Shown piece after piece: positions 33,235-41,786 of a stretch of DNA of 64,000 bases. The first letter of the stretch is position 1, and the number at the start of each line of letters is the position of its first letter. The notes under the pieces are model-generated. The model searched no databases, had not been told where the DNA came from, and saw nothing but the letters and a program-made list of their open reading frames with translations. Origin of the DNA: Paenibacillus tuaregi (GTDB lineage Bacteria; Bacillota; Bacilli; Paenibacillales; Paenibacillaceae). Location: NCBI RefSeq assembly GCF_900086655.1, contig NZ_LT575476.1, forward strand, positions 587,664 to 651,663, given 5' to 3'. Both the position numbers and the translations under genes were made by a program.

Positions 33235-34515
33235 ATGGAACAGCAGGCTTATTGGGCAATTGGCATTTTTCTAGTTATTTATGCACTGATTATTTCAGAA
33301 AAGGTTCATCGGACCATCGTCGCCATGCTGGGCGGCGTGCTCATGGTCGGGTTTGGGATTGTCAACCAGGAGACGGCCCTGCATCATATTGATTTCAACA
33401 CACTGGGACTGCTGGTAGGTATGATGGTCATGGTCAGCATCACCGCAGAGACCGGGTTGTTCAGGTATATTGCCATTTGGGCCGCAAAAAAAGTCAAAGG
33501 CGAGCCGGTGCGCATTCTGATTGTGCTCGGCCTCATCACCGCATTTGGCTCCGCCTTCCTAGACAACGTGACGACCGTCCTGCTTATGGTGCCCGTCACG
33601 TTCAGCATTACCCGGCAGCTCAAGGTGAATCCGGTGCCGTTTCTATTCACCGAAATTATCGCCTCCAATGTTGGAGGCACGGCAACGCTGATCGGGGACC
33701 CGCCGAATATTATGATCGGTTCTGCGGTGAAGGAGCTCACCTTCATGTCATTTATCTCCAATCTGACCCCGATCGTGGTCATTATTATGCTCGCGTATAT
33801 TCCAATTCTGGTCTGGATGTTCCGTAAGAAGATCCAGACCACGCCGGAACTGAAGGAAAGTCTCATGAAGCTCGACAATTCGGAGCTGATCACCGATCAT
33901 AAGCTGCTCGGCAAGTGCCTGGTCATTCTCGGGCTGACGATTCTCGGATTCTTCCTGCATCAGTCCCTGCATCTTGAATCTGCAACGGTAGCTTTGGCCG
34001 GCGCATTTCTGCTCCTGCTGCTGACCGGGGAGCACACGATGGAGAAGGCGCTCAGCCGGGTGGAGTGGACAACGATCTTCTTCTTTGTTGGATTGTTCGT
34101 GCTCGTATCTGGCCTGGTCGAGACGGGGGTCATTGCACAGCTGGCGGCAAGCGCGATCAAGTGGACGGGGGGAGACCCGTTGGCTACCTCCATGCTGATT
34201 CTTTGGCTCAGCGCCATAGCGTCGGCATTCCTGGACAATATCCCGTTTGTGGCTACCATGATTCCAATGATTCAGGAGATGGGGCAGATGGGAGTGCAGA
34301 ACCTGGAGCCGCTCTGGTGGAGCCTGGCGCTGGGAGCATGCCTCGGGGGCAACGGAACATTGATCGGGGCGAGCGCGAACCTGATCGTAGCTGGCCTGTC
34401 CGGCAAGGAAGGGCATCCGATCCGGTTCATAGACTACACCAAGATGGGGCTGCCTTTAATGCTGCTGTCCATTGTGCTGTCCAGTATTTACATTTATCTT
34501 CGTTACTTGATGTAA
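33235..34515 (+). CDS. ArsB/NhaD family ion transporter
   Basis: A 426-residue permease of the ion-transporter superfamily. Two inverted halves carry the conserved FLDNVTTVLLMVPVTF and FLDNIPFVATMIPMI motifs, each with Asp-Asn, plus NVGGTATLIGDPPNIMIGSA and CLGGNGTLIGASANLIVAGL. In this family it would be either an Na+/H+ antiporter (NhaD) or an arsenite/dicarboxylate carrier; its leader and its two antiporter neighbours favour cation exchange. ATG 33235 follows GGGAGGG; the longer frame from 33175 runs into the leader hairpin. Confidence 0.88.
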   Translation: MEQQAYWAIGIFLVIYALIISEKVHRTIVAMLGGVLMVGFGIVNQETALHHIDFNTLGLLVGMMVMVSITAETGLFRYIAIWAAKKVKGEPVRILIVLGLITAFGSAFLDNVTTVLLMVPVTFSITRQLKVNPVPFLFTEIIASNVGGTATLIGDPPNIMIGSAVKELTFMSFISNLTPIVVIIMLAYIPILVWMFRKKIQTTPELKESLMKLDNSELITDHKLLGKCLVILGLTILGFFLHQSLHLESATVALAGAFLLLLLTGEHTMEKALSRVEWTTIFFFVGLFVLVSGLVETGVIAQLAASAIKWTGGDPLATSMLILWLSAIASAFLDNIPFVATMIPMIQEMGQMGVQNLEPLWWSLALGACLGGNGTLIGASANLIVAGLSGKEGHPIRFIDYTKMGLPLMLLSIVLSSIYIYLRYLM

Positions 34516-34533
34516 GGAAGGGAGTTGTGTCTT

Positions 34534-34833
34534 ATGATAAATTATCAATTTGATGCTGAGGTTCTGGATATCACGGAGAATCGGGACGGAAGTGACACCG
34601 AGTTCAACATCAAGCTTCACCAGGAGCAGCCGTACTTGGATCGGCTTAGATTGGTCCAGCATGTGTTCGATGATAATAAGGACTACACCGATGTTCTTTT
34701 CTACGCTTACGCGGGCCATGAGTACAAGGTTATTGTACGCCAGGAGCATTATGTGGATTTCGTGACCGAGCTGTGGAAGGCACGCTTGCTCCGGAGTCTG
34801 GAGTGGAATGAGGAATGCTGGGACCCCCGGTGA
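34534..34833 (+). CDS. Small acidic protein of unknown function
   Basis: A 99-residue soluble, acidic protein, MINYQFDAEVLDITENRDGS onward, rich in Asp/Glu/Tyr with a WNEECWDPR end. No signal peptide or membrane helix. I do not recognise the family. GGAAGGGAG lies upstream of the ATG, 18 nt after the ArsB/NhaD gene, so the two are in one transcript and it may be an accessory or regulatory protein of the transporter. Confidence 0.6.
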   Translation: MINYQFDAEVLDITENRDGSDTEFNIKLHQEQPYLDRLRLVQHVFDDNKDYTDVLFYAYAGHEYKVIVRQEHYVDFVTELWKARLLRSLEWNEECWDPR

Positions 34834-34919
34834 AATAGTCAATCACATTTCCGATTAGGGATTAGGTGTGTTATATAGTCTGGAATAACCTCAATTAGAG
34901 GAAGTCATCAAAATTTTAT

Positions 34920-34997
34920 ACGCAGTTCGTGGAGGAGCCTGTCACCAAGGGATACCTGTGTCTATTCACAGTTCCCGTGGTAACGGGCTCTTGTTGT
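34920..34997 (+). promoter_or_regulatory. Leader RNA copy 3 (candidate ion riboswitch, extended arm)
   Basis: ACG-cagtt-CGT mini-stem, invariant GGAGGAGCCTG, and GAGCCTGTcACC pairing with GGTaACGGGCTC; an extra apical hairpin (about 30 nt) replaces the caaca loop of the other copies. TTGTTGT follows. The base changes keep pairing in both stems, which supports an RNA structure rather than a DNA repeat. Confidence 0.6.
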
Positions 34998-35062
34998 ATC
35001 CGCAAGGGACTGTATGCTGCAAAAAATTCAATACTGTGCTCGATGATAGGGAGGAATTTATC

Positions 35063-36244
35063 ATGTTAATTTTTGAAATCGGGTTGATTCTGCTGGCCTC
35101 CAAGCTGGCTGGGGACCTGAGTGTGAAGCTCAGACAACCGGCTGTGCTTGGGAAGCTGCTGGTCGGCATTGTGTTAGGCCCAGCCGTATTGGGACTCATC
35201 AAGGGAACGGATATTTTAGAGGAAATCAGCCAAATCGGTGTGATCCTGCTCATGTTTATCGCGGGGCTTGAGACAGATACCGACGAATTCAAGAGAACGG
35301 GAAAGGCTTCGGCCTACGTGGGGATAGCCGGAATTGCAGCCCCGCTTGCCCTGGGCTATGGAGCCGGATTGCTTCTTCATATGGCTCCCCTTCATGCTAT
35401 ATTCCTCGGTCTGCTCCTGTCGGCGACAAGTGTAAGCATTTCCGTACAGTCCTTGAAGGAGATGGGCAGGCTGCAGACCCGGGAGGGAACTACCATTCTT
35501 GGGGCGGCCGTCATTGATGATGTGCTTGTCATTATTGCGCTGGCTTTTCTGATGAGTCTGGCGGGCGGGGATGTGAATTTGGGCTTGGTCATATTGAAAA
35601 AGATAGCGTTCTTTGCAATTGCTATTCTGTGCGGTTGGAAACTTGTCCCATGGGTCATGCGTAGCTTTGCAAAGCTCAAGGTCTCGGAGACGGTCATTTC
35701 GGCTGCGCTGATTCTCTGCTTCGGCTTTGCCTATTTGGCCGAATATGCCGGGGTAGCCGCCATCATTGGAGCCTATATCGCAGGTGTATCCATCAGCCTG
35801 ACGGGCTTTAAGCATGAGGTTACCGGGAAGGTGGAGACGATCAGTTACGCCTTTTTTGTACCGGTTTTCTTTACAAGTATCGGGGTAAATGTGGATTTTG
35901 ACGGAGTTTCCTCTCAGCTGGGCCTTATTGCGGGATTAAGTGTGTTGGCTGTCCTAACCAAGCTGGGAGGGTCTGCTTTGGGTGCCAAGGCTGCCGGCTT
36001 CGGCTGGAGAAGCGCGCTGGGGATCGGGGCAGCTATGGTCTCCCGCGGTGAAGTCGCACTCATTATTGCGGCGATTGGTCAGGAGGCAGGGCTGCTGGCT
36101 CCTGAGATGATGTCGGTTCTCGTGATTGTGGTGCTCGTTACAACCCTGGTCACACCCCCGCTGATGAAGCTTTTCTTCCGTGAGGAGAAAAGTGTCCGGC
36201 CCCTCAGCAGCCGTGCTAAGGAGACGGAAGCCAGCCGATTCTAA
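35063..36244 (+). CDS. Cation/proton antiporter, CPA2 (KefB-like membrane domain)
   Basis: A 393-residue protein with 12-13 helices and no RCK/TrkA domain, hence the short CPA2 form (NapA/GerN-like). Typical segments: GIVLGPAVLGLI, LLMFIAGLETD, LGLLLSATSVSISVQSLKEMG, LGAAVIDDVLVIIALAFL (conserved Asp-Asp) and AMVSRGEVALIIAAIGQ. It should exchange Na+ or K+ for protons. ATG 35063 has AGGGAGGAAT. The gene is separated from the previous unit by the leader copy 3, which probably controls it. Confidence 0.9.
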   Translation: MLIFEIGLILLASKLAGDLSVKLRQPAVLGKLLVGIVLGPAVLGLIKGTDILEEISQIGVILLMFIAGLETDTDEFKRTGKASAYVGIAGIAAPLALGYGAGLLLHMAPLHAIFLGLLLSATSVSISVQSLKEMGRLQTREGTTILGAAVIDDVLVIIALAFLMSLAGGDVNLGLVILKKIAFFAIAILCGWKLVPWVMRSFAKLKVSETVISAALILCFGFAYLAEYAGVAAIIGAYIAGVSISLTGFKHEVTGKVETISYAFFVPVFFTSIGVNVDFDGVSSQLGLIAGLSVLAVLTKLGGSALGAKAAGFGWRSALGIGAAMVSRGEVALIIAAIGQEAGLLAPEMMSVLVIVVLVTTLVTPPLMKLFFREEKSVRPLSSRAKETEASRF

Positions 36245-36344
36245 TCATCCGAGATCGATTTAGATGGAGCTCTGATCAATTTATAAGGGAAGGCTTGTGT
36301 GGGAACGGCATTTTGTGCACCTGTCCTGTCTGCACCTGTCTCTG

Positions 36345-37511
36345 CTATGAATACCGCAGTGCTTCCTCCAAGTCTTGAATCAAGAGCTGTGCCGGCTCAT
36401 GCCCGGCAGCCAGCCGGACCAGCGACAACGGCATTTGCTGTTTCGTTAACGCTGATTCATTGTAGCCGTAATTTGGTGAGATGATCTGGCTCTCCATAGC
36501 TCCCCACGACACACCGATACGGAACAGCTTGAGCTTGTTCATGAAGGAGCGTATCCCCTCATAGCCGGGCGCTTTCAGCTCGAAGCTGAACAGTCCCGAA
36601 TAACCACGCAGAAGCTTGCGTCCTAGCTCATATTGCGGATGGGAGGGGAGACCCGGGTGATTTACCCTGGAAACAGCGGGATGGCTGTCCAGGTAACGGG
36701 CAATTTCAAGTCCGTTCTGTTCATGAGCCTTCATCCGGAGCGGAAGCGTACGCAGTCCCCGAATCAACAGCCAGGCTTCAAAAGGAGCCATAGATGCCCC
36801 CATCAGCTGGAATTCTTCAGTGAACATGCGGCTAATGATGTCGCGGGAGGCGATCAGGGCCCCTCCAACCAGATCATTATGCCCGCCAAGATACTTGGAT
36901 ACCGAATGAACCACAATGTCAACACCGAGCCGCAGTGGTTTCATATAGAGCGGGGTGGCCCAGGAGTTGTCAATGATGGTTCTAATGTCTCTGCTCCTTG
37001 CCAGATGTGTGATCTCTGGGATATTCACTAAATCAAAGGTGTACGATGTAGGAGATTCCATCAGGATAACCTTAGTCCGGTCCTCGATAGCTGAGGCAAC
37101 CGCCTCAACTGACACAGAGTGGATTGTCGTATATGTGATATGGAATTTGGCCAGATATTGGACGAGCGTCACCGAAGTCTCATAGACATGCCCAATCAGG
37201 ATTACATGGTCTCCAGCACCGACACTGCACAGCAGGGCAGCGCCTATCGCGGCCATCCCTGATGCAAAGCATTTGCAAGCTTCTCCGCCTTCCAGCTCAG
37301 CCAACATATTCTCGGCAATTTGGACCGTTGGATTCGTTCCCCGCCAATAGACATAGTGATTCATCTCATTATTGGCTGCTTCGGCGTAAGCATCATAGGA
37401 GTCAAAAAAGAACGGACCTGTCTCGTAAATGGGGGGTACGGCGGCATGCAGGAAGCGGTGTTCCTCATCTGTGAATCTTAGGCACGTCATTATATCATCC
37501 GGGTTTTCCAT
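36345..37511 (-). CDS. PLP-dependent trans-sulfuration family enzyme
   Basis: A 388-residue fold-type I PLP enzyme of the Cys/Met metabolism family. Y54-x-R-like YWRGTNPTVQIAE binds the phosphate from the partner subunit, CFASGMAAIGAALL lies near the cofactor, and SVSKYLGGHNDLVGG holds the Schiff-base lysine. It could be a cystathionine gamma-synthase/lyase or methionine gamma-lyase; the usual substrate-specifying residues do not decide it. ATG 37511 has AAAGGTGA 5 nt upstream and is preferred over ATG 37529. Single gene on the reverse strand. Confidence 0.87.
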   Translation of the reverse strand: MENPDDIMTCLRFTDEEHRFLHAAVPPIYETGPFFFDSYDAYAEAANNEMNHYVYWRGTNPTVQIAENMLAELEGGEACKCFASGMAAIGAALLCSVGAGDHVILIGHVYETSVTLVQYLAKFHITYTTIHSVSVEAVASAIEDRTKVILMESPTSYTFDLVNIPEITHLARSRDIRTIIDNSWATPLYMKPLRLGVDIVVHSVSKYLGGHNDLVGGALIASRDIISRMFTEEFQLMGASMAPFEAWLLIRGLRTLPLRMKAHEQNGLEIARYLDSHPAVSRVNHPGLPSHPQYELGRKLLRGYSGLFSFELKAPGYEGIRSFMNKLKLFRIGVSWGAMESQIISPNYGYNESALTKQQMPLSLVRLAAGHEPAQLLIQDLEEALRYS

Positions 37512-37584
37512 AAGCGTCACCTTTATCATAAGCTGGACCGTAGCGGTCTTATTTTAGTAAGAGTGTCAGCTTATTCCACGTGAA

Positions 37585-38436
37585 TTATTCGGGGGTATTC
37601 ATCCATTTGAGCAGAACCGTGTCAAAAAGCACCGCCTCCTCAAACATCGGGTTATGGCCGCTTCGCTCAAAGACCACTTTGGTAATCTGCCCCAACTTGT
37701 GCTCGATTCCATCCCAAAGTGTCAGGGGAGCGACCAGATAATCATACCTGCCAAGCCCAAGGAATACAGGCTTAGAGATCATAGGCAGCCGGTCATACAG
37801 ATTGATGTTCGCAAAGGCTTCTCCCCATAAATGGTCAATTACCGGCATATTGGTGTAAACACCTTCCCACATGTAGGACGCGTCGAAGTGGTAGTCATAG
37901 AAGCTTTGAGCCCCCATTCGGATCAGAAGGTGGGCAAAGCGTCTTTCCGGCTCCTGTTCCAAATCCTTCGCGAGCAGCGCCATATCCTTCTCAAATTTGC
38001 CCAGTCTGCCTGGATCGGCAGTCTGCGAGAAGAAGGATTGGCTCTCTTCCTGCCGCGCCGGGCTGTTCGTCGGGGCCGAATTCAACAAGATGACCCTATC
38101 GATATACTCAGGGTATTTAACTGCATACTCCGCAGCCAGGAAGGCATGTCCAGAATGGCCAAGAATGCTGAAGCGCTCAAGATCAAGCTCCTGCCTGAAT
38201 CGTTCGATATCATTCAGGATGCGGTCTATTCCGTAATCTTCAGGTTTCATATCCGCCGGGGGCTTCACAAATCCACGGTGGTCGACAAAGATCAGCTTCA
38301 AGTGCTCACGGATAGCCTTGGAGAACAGCCGGGGATAATACAGACTGCTTCCGACTACGAGTACGGGATGGCCGCTCCCCTCAATACGGTAGGCAAGTTC
38401 AAACCCGTCGGCAATAAGGATTCCGTTGTTTTTCAT
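37585..38436 (-). CDS. Alpha/beta hydrolase (proline-iminopeptidase-like fold)
   Basis: A 283-residue cytoplasmic hydrolase. VDHRGF follows the oxyanion strand, the nucleophile is in GHSGHAFLAAEYA, the acid probably the Asp in GLGRYDYLVAP, and the base the His in FERSGHNPMFEE. The substrate is unknown. AAAGGAGAGG precedes the ATG at 38436. Confidence 0.85.
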   Translation of the reverse strand: MKNNGILIADGFELAYRIEGSGHPVLVVGSSLYYPRLFSKAIREHLKLIFVDHRGFVKPPADMKPEDYGIDRILNDIERFRQELDLERFSILGHSGHAFLAAEYAVKYPEYIDRVILLNSAPTNSPARQEESQSFFSQTADPGRLGKFEKDMALLAKDLEQEPERRFAHLLIRMGAQSFYDYHFDASYMWEGVYTNMPVIDHLWGEAFANINLYDRLPMISKPVFLGLGRYDYLVAPLTLWDGIEHKLGQITKVVFERSGHNPMFEEAVLFDTVLLKWMNTPE

Positions 38437-38690
38437 ATGTATAGCCCTCTCCTTTGGCAGATCAGCTTGTTGTGATCTTCCGGTATTTTCAAATTGATCT
38501 TAGCAGATAAGAGACAGGGCGTACGGGAATATTCAGCTATAACCGATTATTCCGCTTCCGTACTAGGTGAGGCAGCCAGCACAGCAGCTTTAGAGCAGCT
38601 GATGTTATGACACAGGAACATAAAGAGAAGGGGCCGCCATTAAAGACGGCCTCCTAATTCTGTTCAAGAGTTCGGTTTGTGATCGAAAAA
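38437..38690. other. Intergenic stretch with one hairpin
   Basis: No gene. A GGGGCCGcC/gaCGGCCTCC hairpin near 38627-38656 could end transcription but has no T run. The minus-strand hydrolase promoter must lie here; no hexamer pair stands out. Confidence 0.35.
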
Positions 38691-38730
38691 AAAAGCTCCG
38701 GGAACGAGCGCCCGCTCCCGCCAGCCTCTA
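38684..38730 (-). terminator. Intrinsic terminator of the ManC-like operon
   Basis: On the minus strand a CGGGAGCG/CGCTC-TTCCCG hairpin flanked by GCT/AGC is followed by nine T residues, just after the stop of the nucleotidyltransferase gene. Confidence 0.82.
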
Positions 38731-38734
38731 AAGT

Positions 38735-40045
38735 TCAATTCATCTGCACGCAAATGGCCTCAATCCCGGATTGGCGCGCTTGAATATACTCAAGCTCCCT
38801 GTCGTCCAGGCTTAGAACTACGCCAGGGGCAAGCTCCCGGTCTTGTCCTCTTATCTTCGCAAACCCTGCCCCAGATAGGATAATCCACAGGTGTTTGACG
38901 CCGGTCTGATGTCCTGGAAGAGAATCGTAGGTATACCGGCAGCCGGGCAGAATCTTCAAGCGATAAAGGTAGCGTTCAGATTGTCCATCTGTCTCCTGCG
39001 GGCTCAGCAGTTCAAGATTTCCCCAGCCCAATGGCTTCCCTTTTCCGTGTGCTGAGTCTCCCGGAAGAATTTCTTTAATGCGGCTGCTGTCAGCTTTGGA
39101 GGAGACGAGAATGCCAGCTTCGCTTGCGGCCACGATAAGGTCGGATAGACCGATAATGTGGATCGGCCTGTCGAGCTCGCTAACCAGATGTGTATTCAGG
39201 GAATCTGCAGAAACGCTCCCGATACCGAGCTGCCTGCCGCCCAGATGCCGCGTGAACGCCTCCCAGCTTCCGAGGTCTTCCCAGCTTCCCTCGTACGGAA
39301 CAACAATGGAGCCAGGTGTATGCTCTACAATCTCCTTATCAAAGCTGGTCTCAGGCAGGCTCTCATACCGCTCGAGCAGCTGCTCAGGGTCGGTGGGAAG
39401 CCCATATTCCTGCAAGGTTCGGGTGATAAATCCGAGCGTAAAAGCAAATATACCGCAGTTCCACAGCGCCCCCTCCTGGAGCAGCTGATCTACACGCTCA
39501 GGCTCCGGTTTCTCTACGAAGCGGGCAACCGGATAGTAGGGGAGACCGGGCTCCCCAGCCTGCGGCACGATATATCCGTACTGTGTTGAAGGGGAAGCTG
39601 GCCGCGTTCCGAGAAGGGCCAGGCTTGCGCCGGAAGTCCGCAGTACGGTAGGAAGCTCCCGAAGCCGGTCATAGAAGGAGGCTTCCACATAGGGGTCGAC
39701 CGGCATAAACAACAGGACCTCTTCCGGGTCAGCCCCGGGTTGAGCTTGCAGCTGCGCACAAGCCAGGGCAATCGCCGTCAGGGTTCCCCGTTTATGGGGC
39801 TCGGTCAGAATGGGAACCCTGTCCCCGGTCTGGCTTCGTATGAGATCAAGCTGACTGTAATGCGTGATAATATGCGTAGATTCCAGCAGGTCCGCAGCCT
39901 TGAGCTGCCGGACTACCCGCTCCAGCATGGATTCCCGGCCCCCATCCGGGGCAGGAAGCAGCTTCAGGAAAGCTTTGGAGCGGACTTCACCGGACAAAGG
40001 CCAGAGTCTTTTGCCGGAGCCGCCGGAGAGCAGGATTAGCTTCAA
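38735..40045 (-). CDS. Mannose-1-phosphate guanylyltransferase-like protein
   Basis: A 436-residue nucleotidyltransferase of the ManC type. The nucleotide loop is LSGGSGKRLWPLSGEVRSKAFLKL; FVEKPEP and WNCGIFAF follow in the catalytic domain. The last 110 residues are a cupin (YRLKILPGCRYTYDSLPGHQTGVKHLWIILSG) as in the C-terminal part of ManC/AlgA. The usual KPKQF is replaced by RSKAF. It would make GDP-mannose or a similar sugar nucleotide for surface glycans. TTG 40045 follows AGGAGG. Upstream gene is a DUF6492 protein. Confidence 0.85.
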   Translation of the reverse strand: MKLILLSGGSGKRLWPLSGEVRSKAFLKLLPAPDGGRESMLERVVRQLKAADLLESTHIITHYSQLDLIRSQTGDRVPILTEPHKRGTLTAIALACAQLQAQPGADPEEVLLFMPVDPYVEASFYDRLRELPTVLRTSGASLALLGTRPASPSTQYGYIVPQAGEPGLPYYPVARFVEKPEPERVDQLLQEGALWNCGIFAFTLGFITRTLQEYGLPTDPEQLLERYESLPETSFDKEIVEHTPGSIVVPYEGSWEDLGSWEAFTRHLGGRQLGIGSVSADSLNTHLVSELDRPIHIIGLSDLIVAASEAGILVSSKADSSRIKEILPGDSAHGKGKPLGWGNLELLSPQETDGQSERYLYRLKILPGCRYTYDSLPGHQTGVKHLWIILSGAGFAKIRGQDRELAPGVVLSLDDRELEYIQARQSGIEAICVQMN

Positions 40046-40064
40046 GTGTAAGCACCTCCTATAG

Positions 40065-40913
40065 TTATAGTTGAAGAGGTAAGATAGGCGGCCTTACAGT
40101 TTGTTTGGTCGCTTTGGAACGCAGGGAGTACCCGCCTCGCTTATGAAAAGACAGAGATCGGTACGATCCGGACAGCTGCTGCCGGAGTGAGGCGGGAACG
40201 GCATGAATGGACTTTTTGAACTCTTTGTTCAATGTGGGCTTTAGCAGGACCGTTCCGGGATAGTTGGTGTATACGAAATTGCCGTAAGTCTCAAATTCCG
40301 AGAAGCCGAACTGCTTCTTCCGGTTCAGCTTAGCCAGAATGGCCGCGTGCCAGCTTAGACCGCACTTGGATTCAATCTTTCTTTTCATTCGGGCCAGCTT
40401 GACGGAATCATACAGCATATAGTGATTGACAAAAGATTTCGGTGAGGCGGCCTTCTGACCGAGCAGCCGGGTATGAATGCGGAAGTACTCGGGGTGGCTC
40501 CATTTCCGGTAGTAGAATACGGTTTTCCCGTTCTGGAAGAAGGTGTGTGGACGGATCAGAACCGTATCCGCGTCAGTCACCAGGAAGTGCCGGTTCCGGC
40601 AGATTTTATCCCCGCTGAGCTTCAGCAGCTGCTGAAAGAGCCAGCCTGAGCGGTCCCAGGTTTTGGAGCGGTAATGGATATCCTTCTTCGTAATTGGCAG
40701 GACGGTGTTCTCATTTACGAAGGTGCAGTTCTTCTTCCGGCACAACTGGCGGATGGCAGTGCTGGATGGGGACACGATGTAGATGGTGCCGATCGGATGG
40801 TTAACATATTTACGCAGGCCATCAATGACAAAAGGCAGGGTAACCAGATCCTTCTCAATAGCTGGGATCAGCACATCAATGTGGGTCTGCGTGTCACGCA
40901 GGGCAGTAGTCAC
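40065..40913 (-). CDS. DUF6492 glycosyltransferase-like protein
   Basis: A 282-residue protein with the DUF6492 pattern: HIDVLIPAIEKDL at the start, WLFQQLLKL, and a DADT metal-type motif (FLVTDADTVLI) as in GT-A glycosyltransferases, plus SWHAAILAKL. It probably transfers a sugar in surface polysaccharide assembly. GTG 40913 has TAGGAGGG 11 nt upstream, rather far. It lies 19 nt before the ManC-like gene in the same operon. Confidence 0.75.
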   Translation of the reverse strand: MTTALRDTQTHIDVLIPAIEKDLVTLPFVIDGLRKYVNHPIGTIYIVSPSSTAIRQLCRKKNCTFVNENTVLPITKKDIHYRSKTWDRSGWLFQQLLKLSGDKICRNRHFLVTDADTVLIRPHTFFQNGKTVFYYRKWSHPEYFRIHTRLLGQKAASPKSFVNHYMLYDSVKLARMKRKIESKCGLSWHAAILAKLNRKKQFGFSEFETYGNFVYTNYPGTVLLKPTLNKEFKKSIHAVPASLRQQLSGSYRSLSFHKRGGYSLRSKATKQTVRPPILPLQL

Positions 40914-41123
40914 TCTAGCTCATTCCCTCCTAAAATTGGATGTGGGACTTTGGATTTCATATAGTCCAAGATATGCGGCGAACCCGCCCCCCGCTTGTGT
41001 ATTTGTCTGCCGGGCTGCCGGATATTCATTCAATTCTCATAATTCTCTCATCTGGCTATAAGATTGGGATGATAGGCTTATCTTTGTGTCGAAATGAGTG
41101 AATTAGAAAAGAGGCGGCTACCT

Positions 41124-41744
41124 GTGAATTTGGATTATACCGTTTTTGAGAAGATCAACCATTTGGCCGCAAGTGTGCCTATGTTTAACCCAATCATGAA
41201 ATTTCTTGCGGAGGATGCGCAGTATATATTAATCCTGGGGGTAATTGTATATTGGTTTATAAGGATGGAATCGAACCGGAGAATGATCACGGAGGCGCTT
41301 CTGGCGGCTTGTATGGGCGTGGGAATCAGTGCGGCGCTCGGACATTTTCTGTATCGGGACCGTCCATTTGCAGGTCACCATGTTATTCAGCTAATCGCCC
41401 ATCCCGCTAACGCTTCGTTCCCAAGTGATCATGCCACGTTGGCCTTTGCTGTATCTACCGCAATATGGGGCTACCGGAAGAAGGAAGGGGTAATATGGCT
41501 CGTTCTGTCCGCCCTTATTGCCGTGTCAAGGGTATGGACGGGAGTTCATTACCCAACGGATGTTATTGCAGGAGCTGCTCTAGGTATAATATTGGCGGCA
41601 TTTGTTCACTCGATTTTCCGTAAATTCAAGCTGATGCAGGCTCTTCAGACTTTAGCCATTCAAGTCTATGAAAGATTTGAAATAAAAGTCTGGCCCAAAC
41701 CGGCTTCGGACAAGCCGTCAAGCAGAGCCCAGATTACGCGGTAA
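41124..41744 (+). CDS. PAP2 family undecaprenyl-diphosphatase (BcrC-like)
   Basis: A membrane phosphatase of 206 residues that recycles the lipid carrier of cell-wall synthesis. The three PAP2 motifs are HFLYRDRPFAG (K/RxxxxxxRP type), SFPSDHAT and SRVWTGVHYPTDV, with catalytic His residues in the last two; five or six helices. GTG 41124 is chosen: AAGAGGCGG lies 7 nt upstream and the product then begins NLDYTVFEKINHL, where BcrC begins; the ATG at 41094 has no ribosome site. Confidence 0.88.
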   Translation: MNLDYTVFEKINHLAASVPMFNPIMKFLAEDAQYILILGVIVYWFIRMESNRRMITEALLAACMGVGISAALGHFLYRDRPFAGHHVIQLIAHPANASFPSDHATLAFAVSTAIWGYRKKEGVIWLVLSALIAVSRVWTGVHYPTDVIAGAALGIILAAFVHSIFRKFKLMQALQTLAIQVYERFEIKVWPKPASDKPSSRAQITR

Positions 41745-41756
41745 AACCTAAGGAGG

Positions 41757-41786
41757 ATGATGGCCGGAAACGGCCCGTATCTATGA
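41757..41786 (+). promoter_or_regulatory. Mini leader ORF / tetraloop hairpin before the phosphoesterase start
   Basis: AAGGAGG ends at 41756, 26 nt before the start codon at 41783. Between them lies GGCCG-gaaa-CGGCC, a GNRA-capped stem that would bring the site within about 12 nt of the start. The same bases also form a frame ATGATG...CTATGA of nine codons whose TGA overlaps the real ATG (ATGA). Confidence 0.5.

Noticed and set aside
31663..34997. Leader copies as mobile repeat elements (MITE-like)
   Set aside because: No terminal inverted repeats or target duplications; flanks differ and the changes preserve base pairing, which fits RNA function better.
36299..36484. 61-codon forward frame at the end of the PLP-enzyme gene
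   Set aside because: Overlaps the 3' end of a well-supported reverse gene and has no ribosome site.
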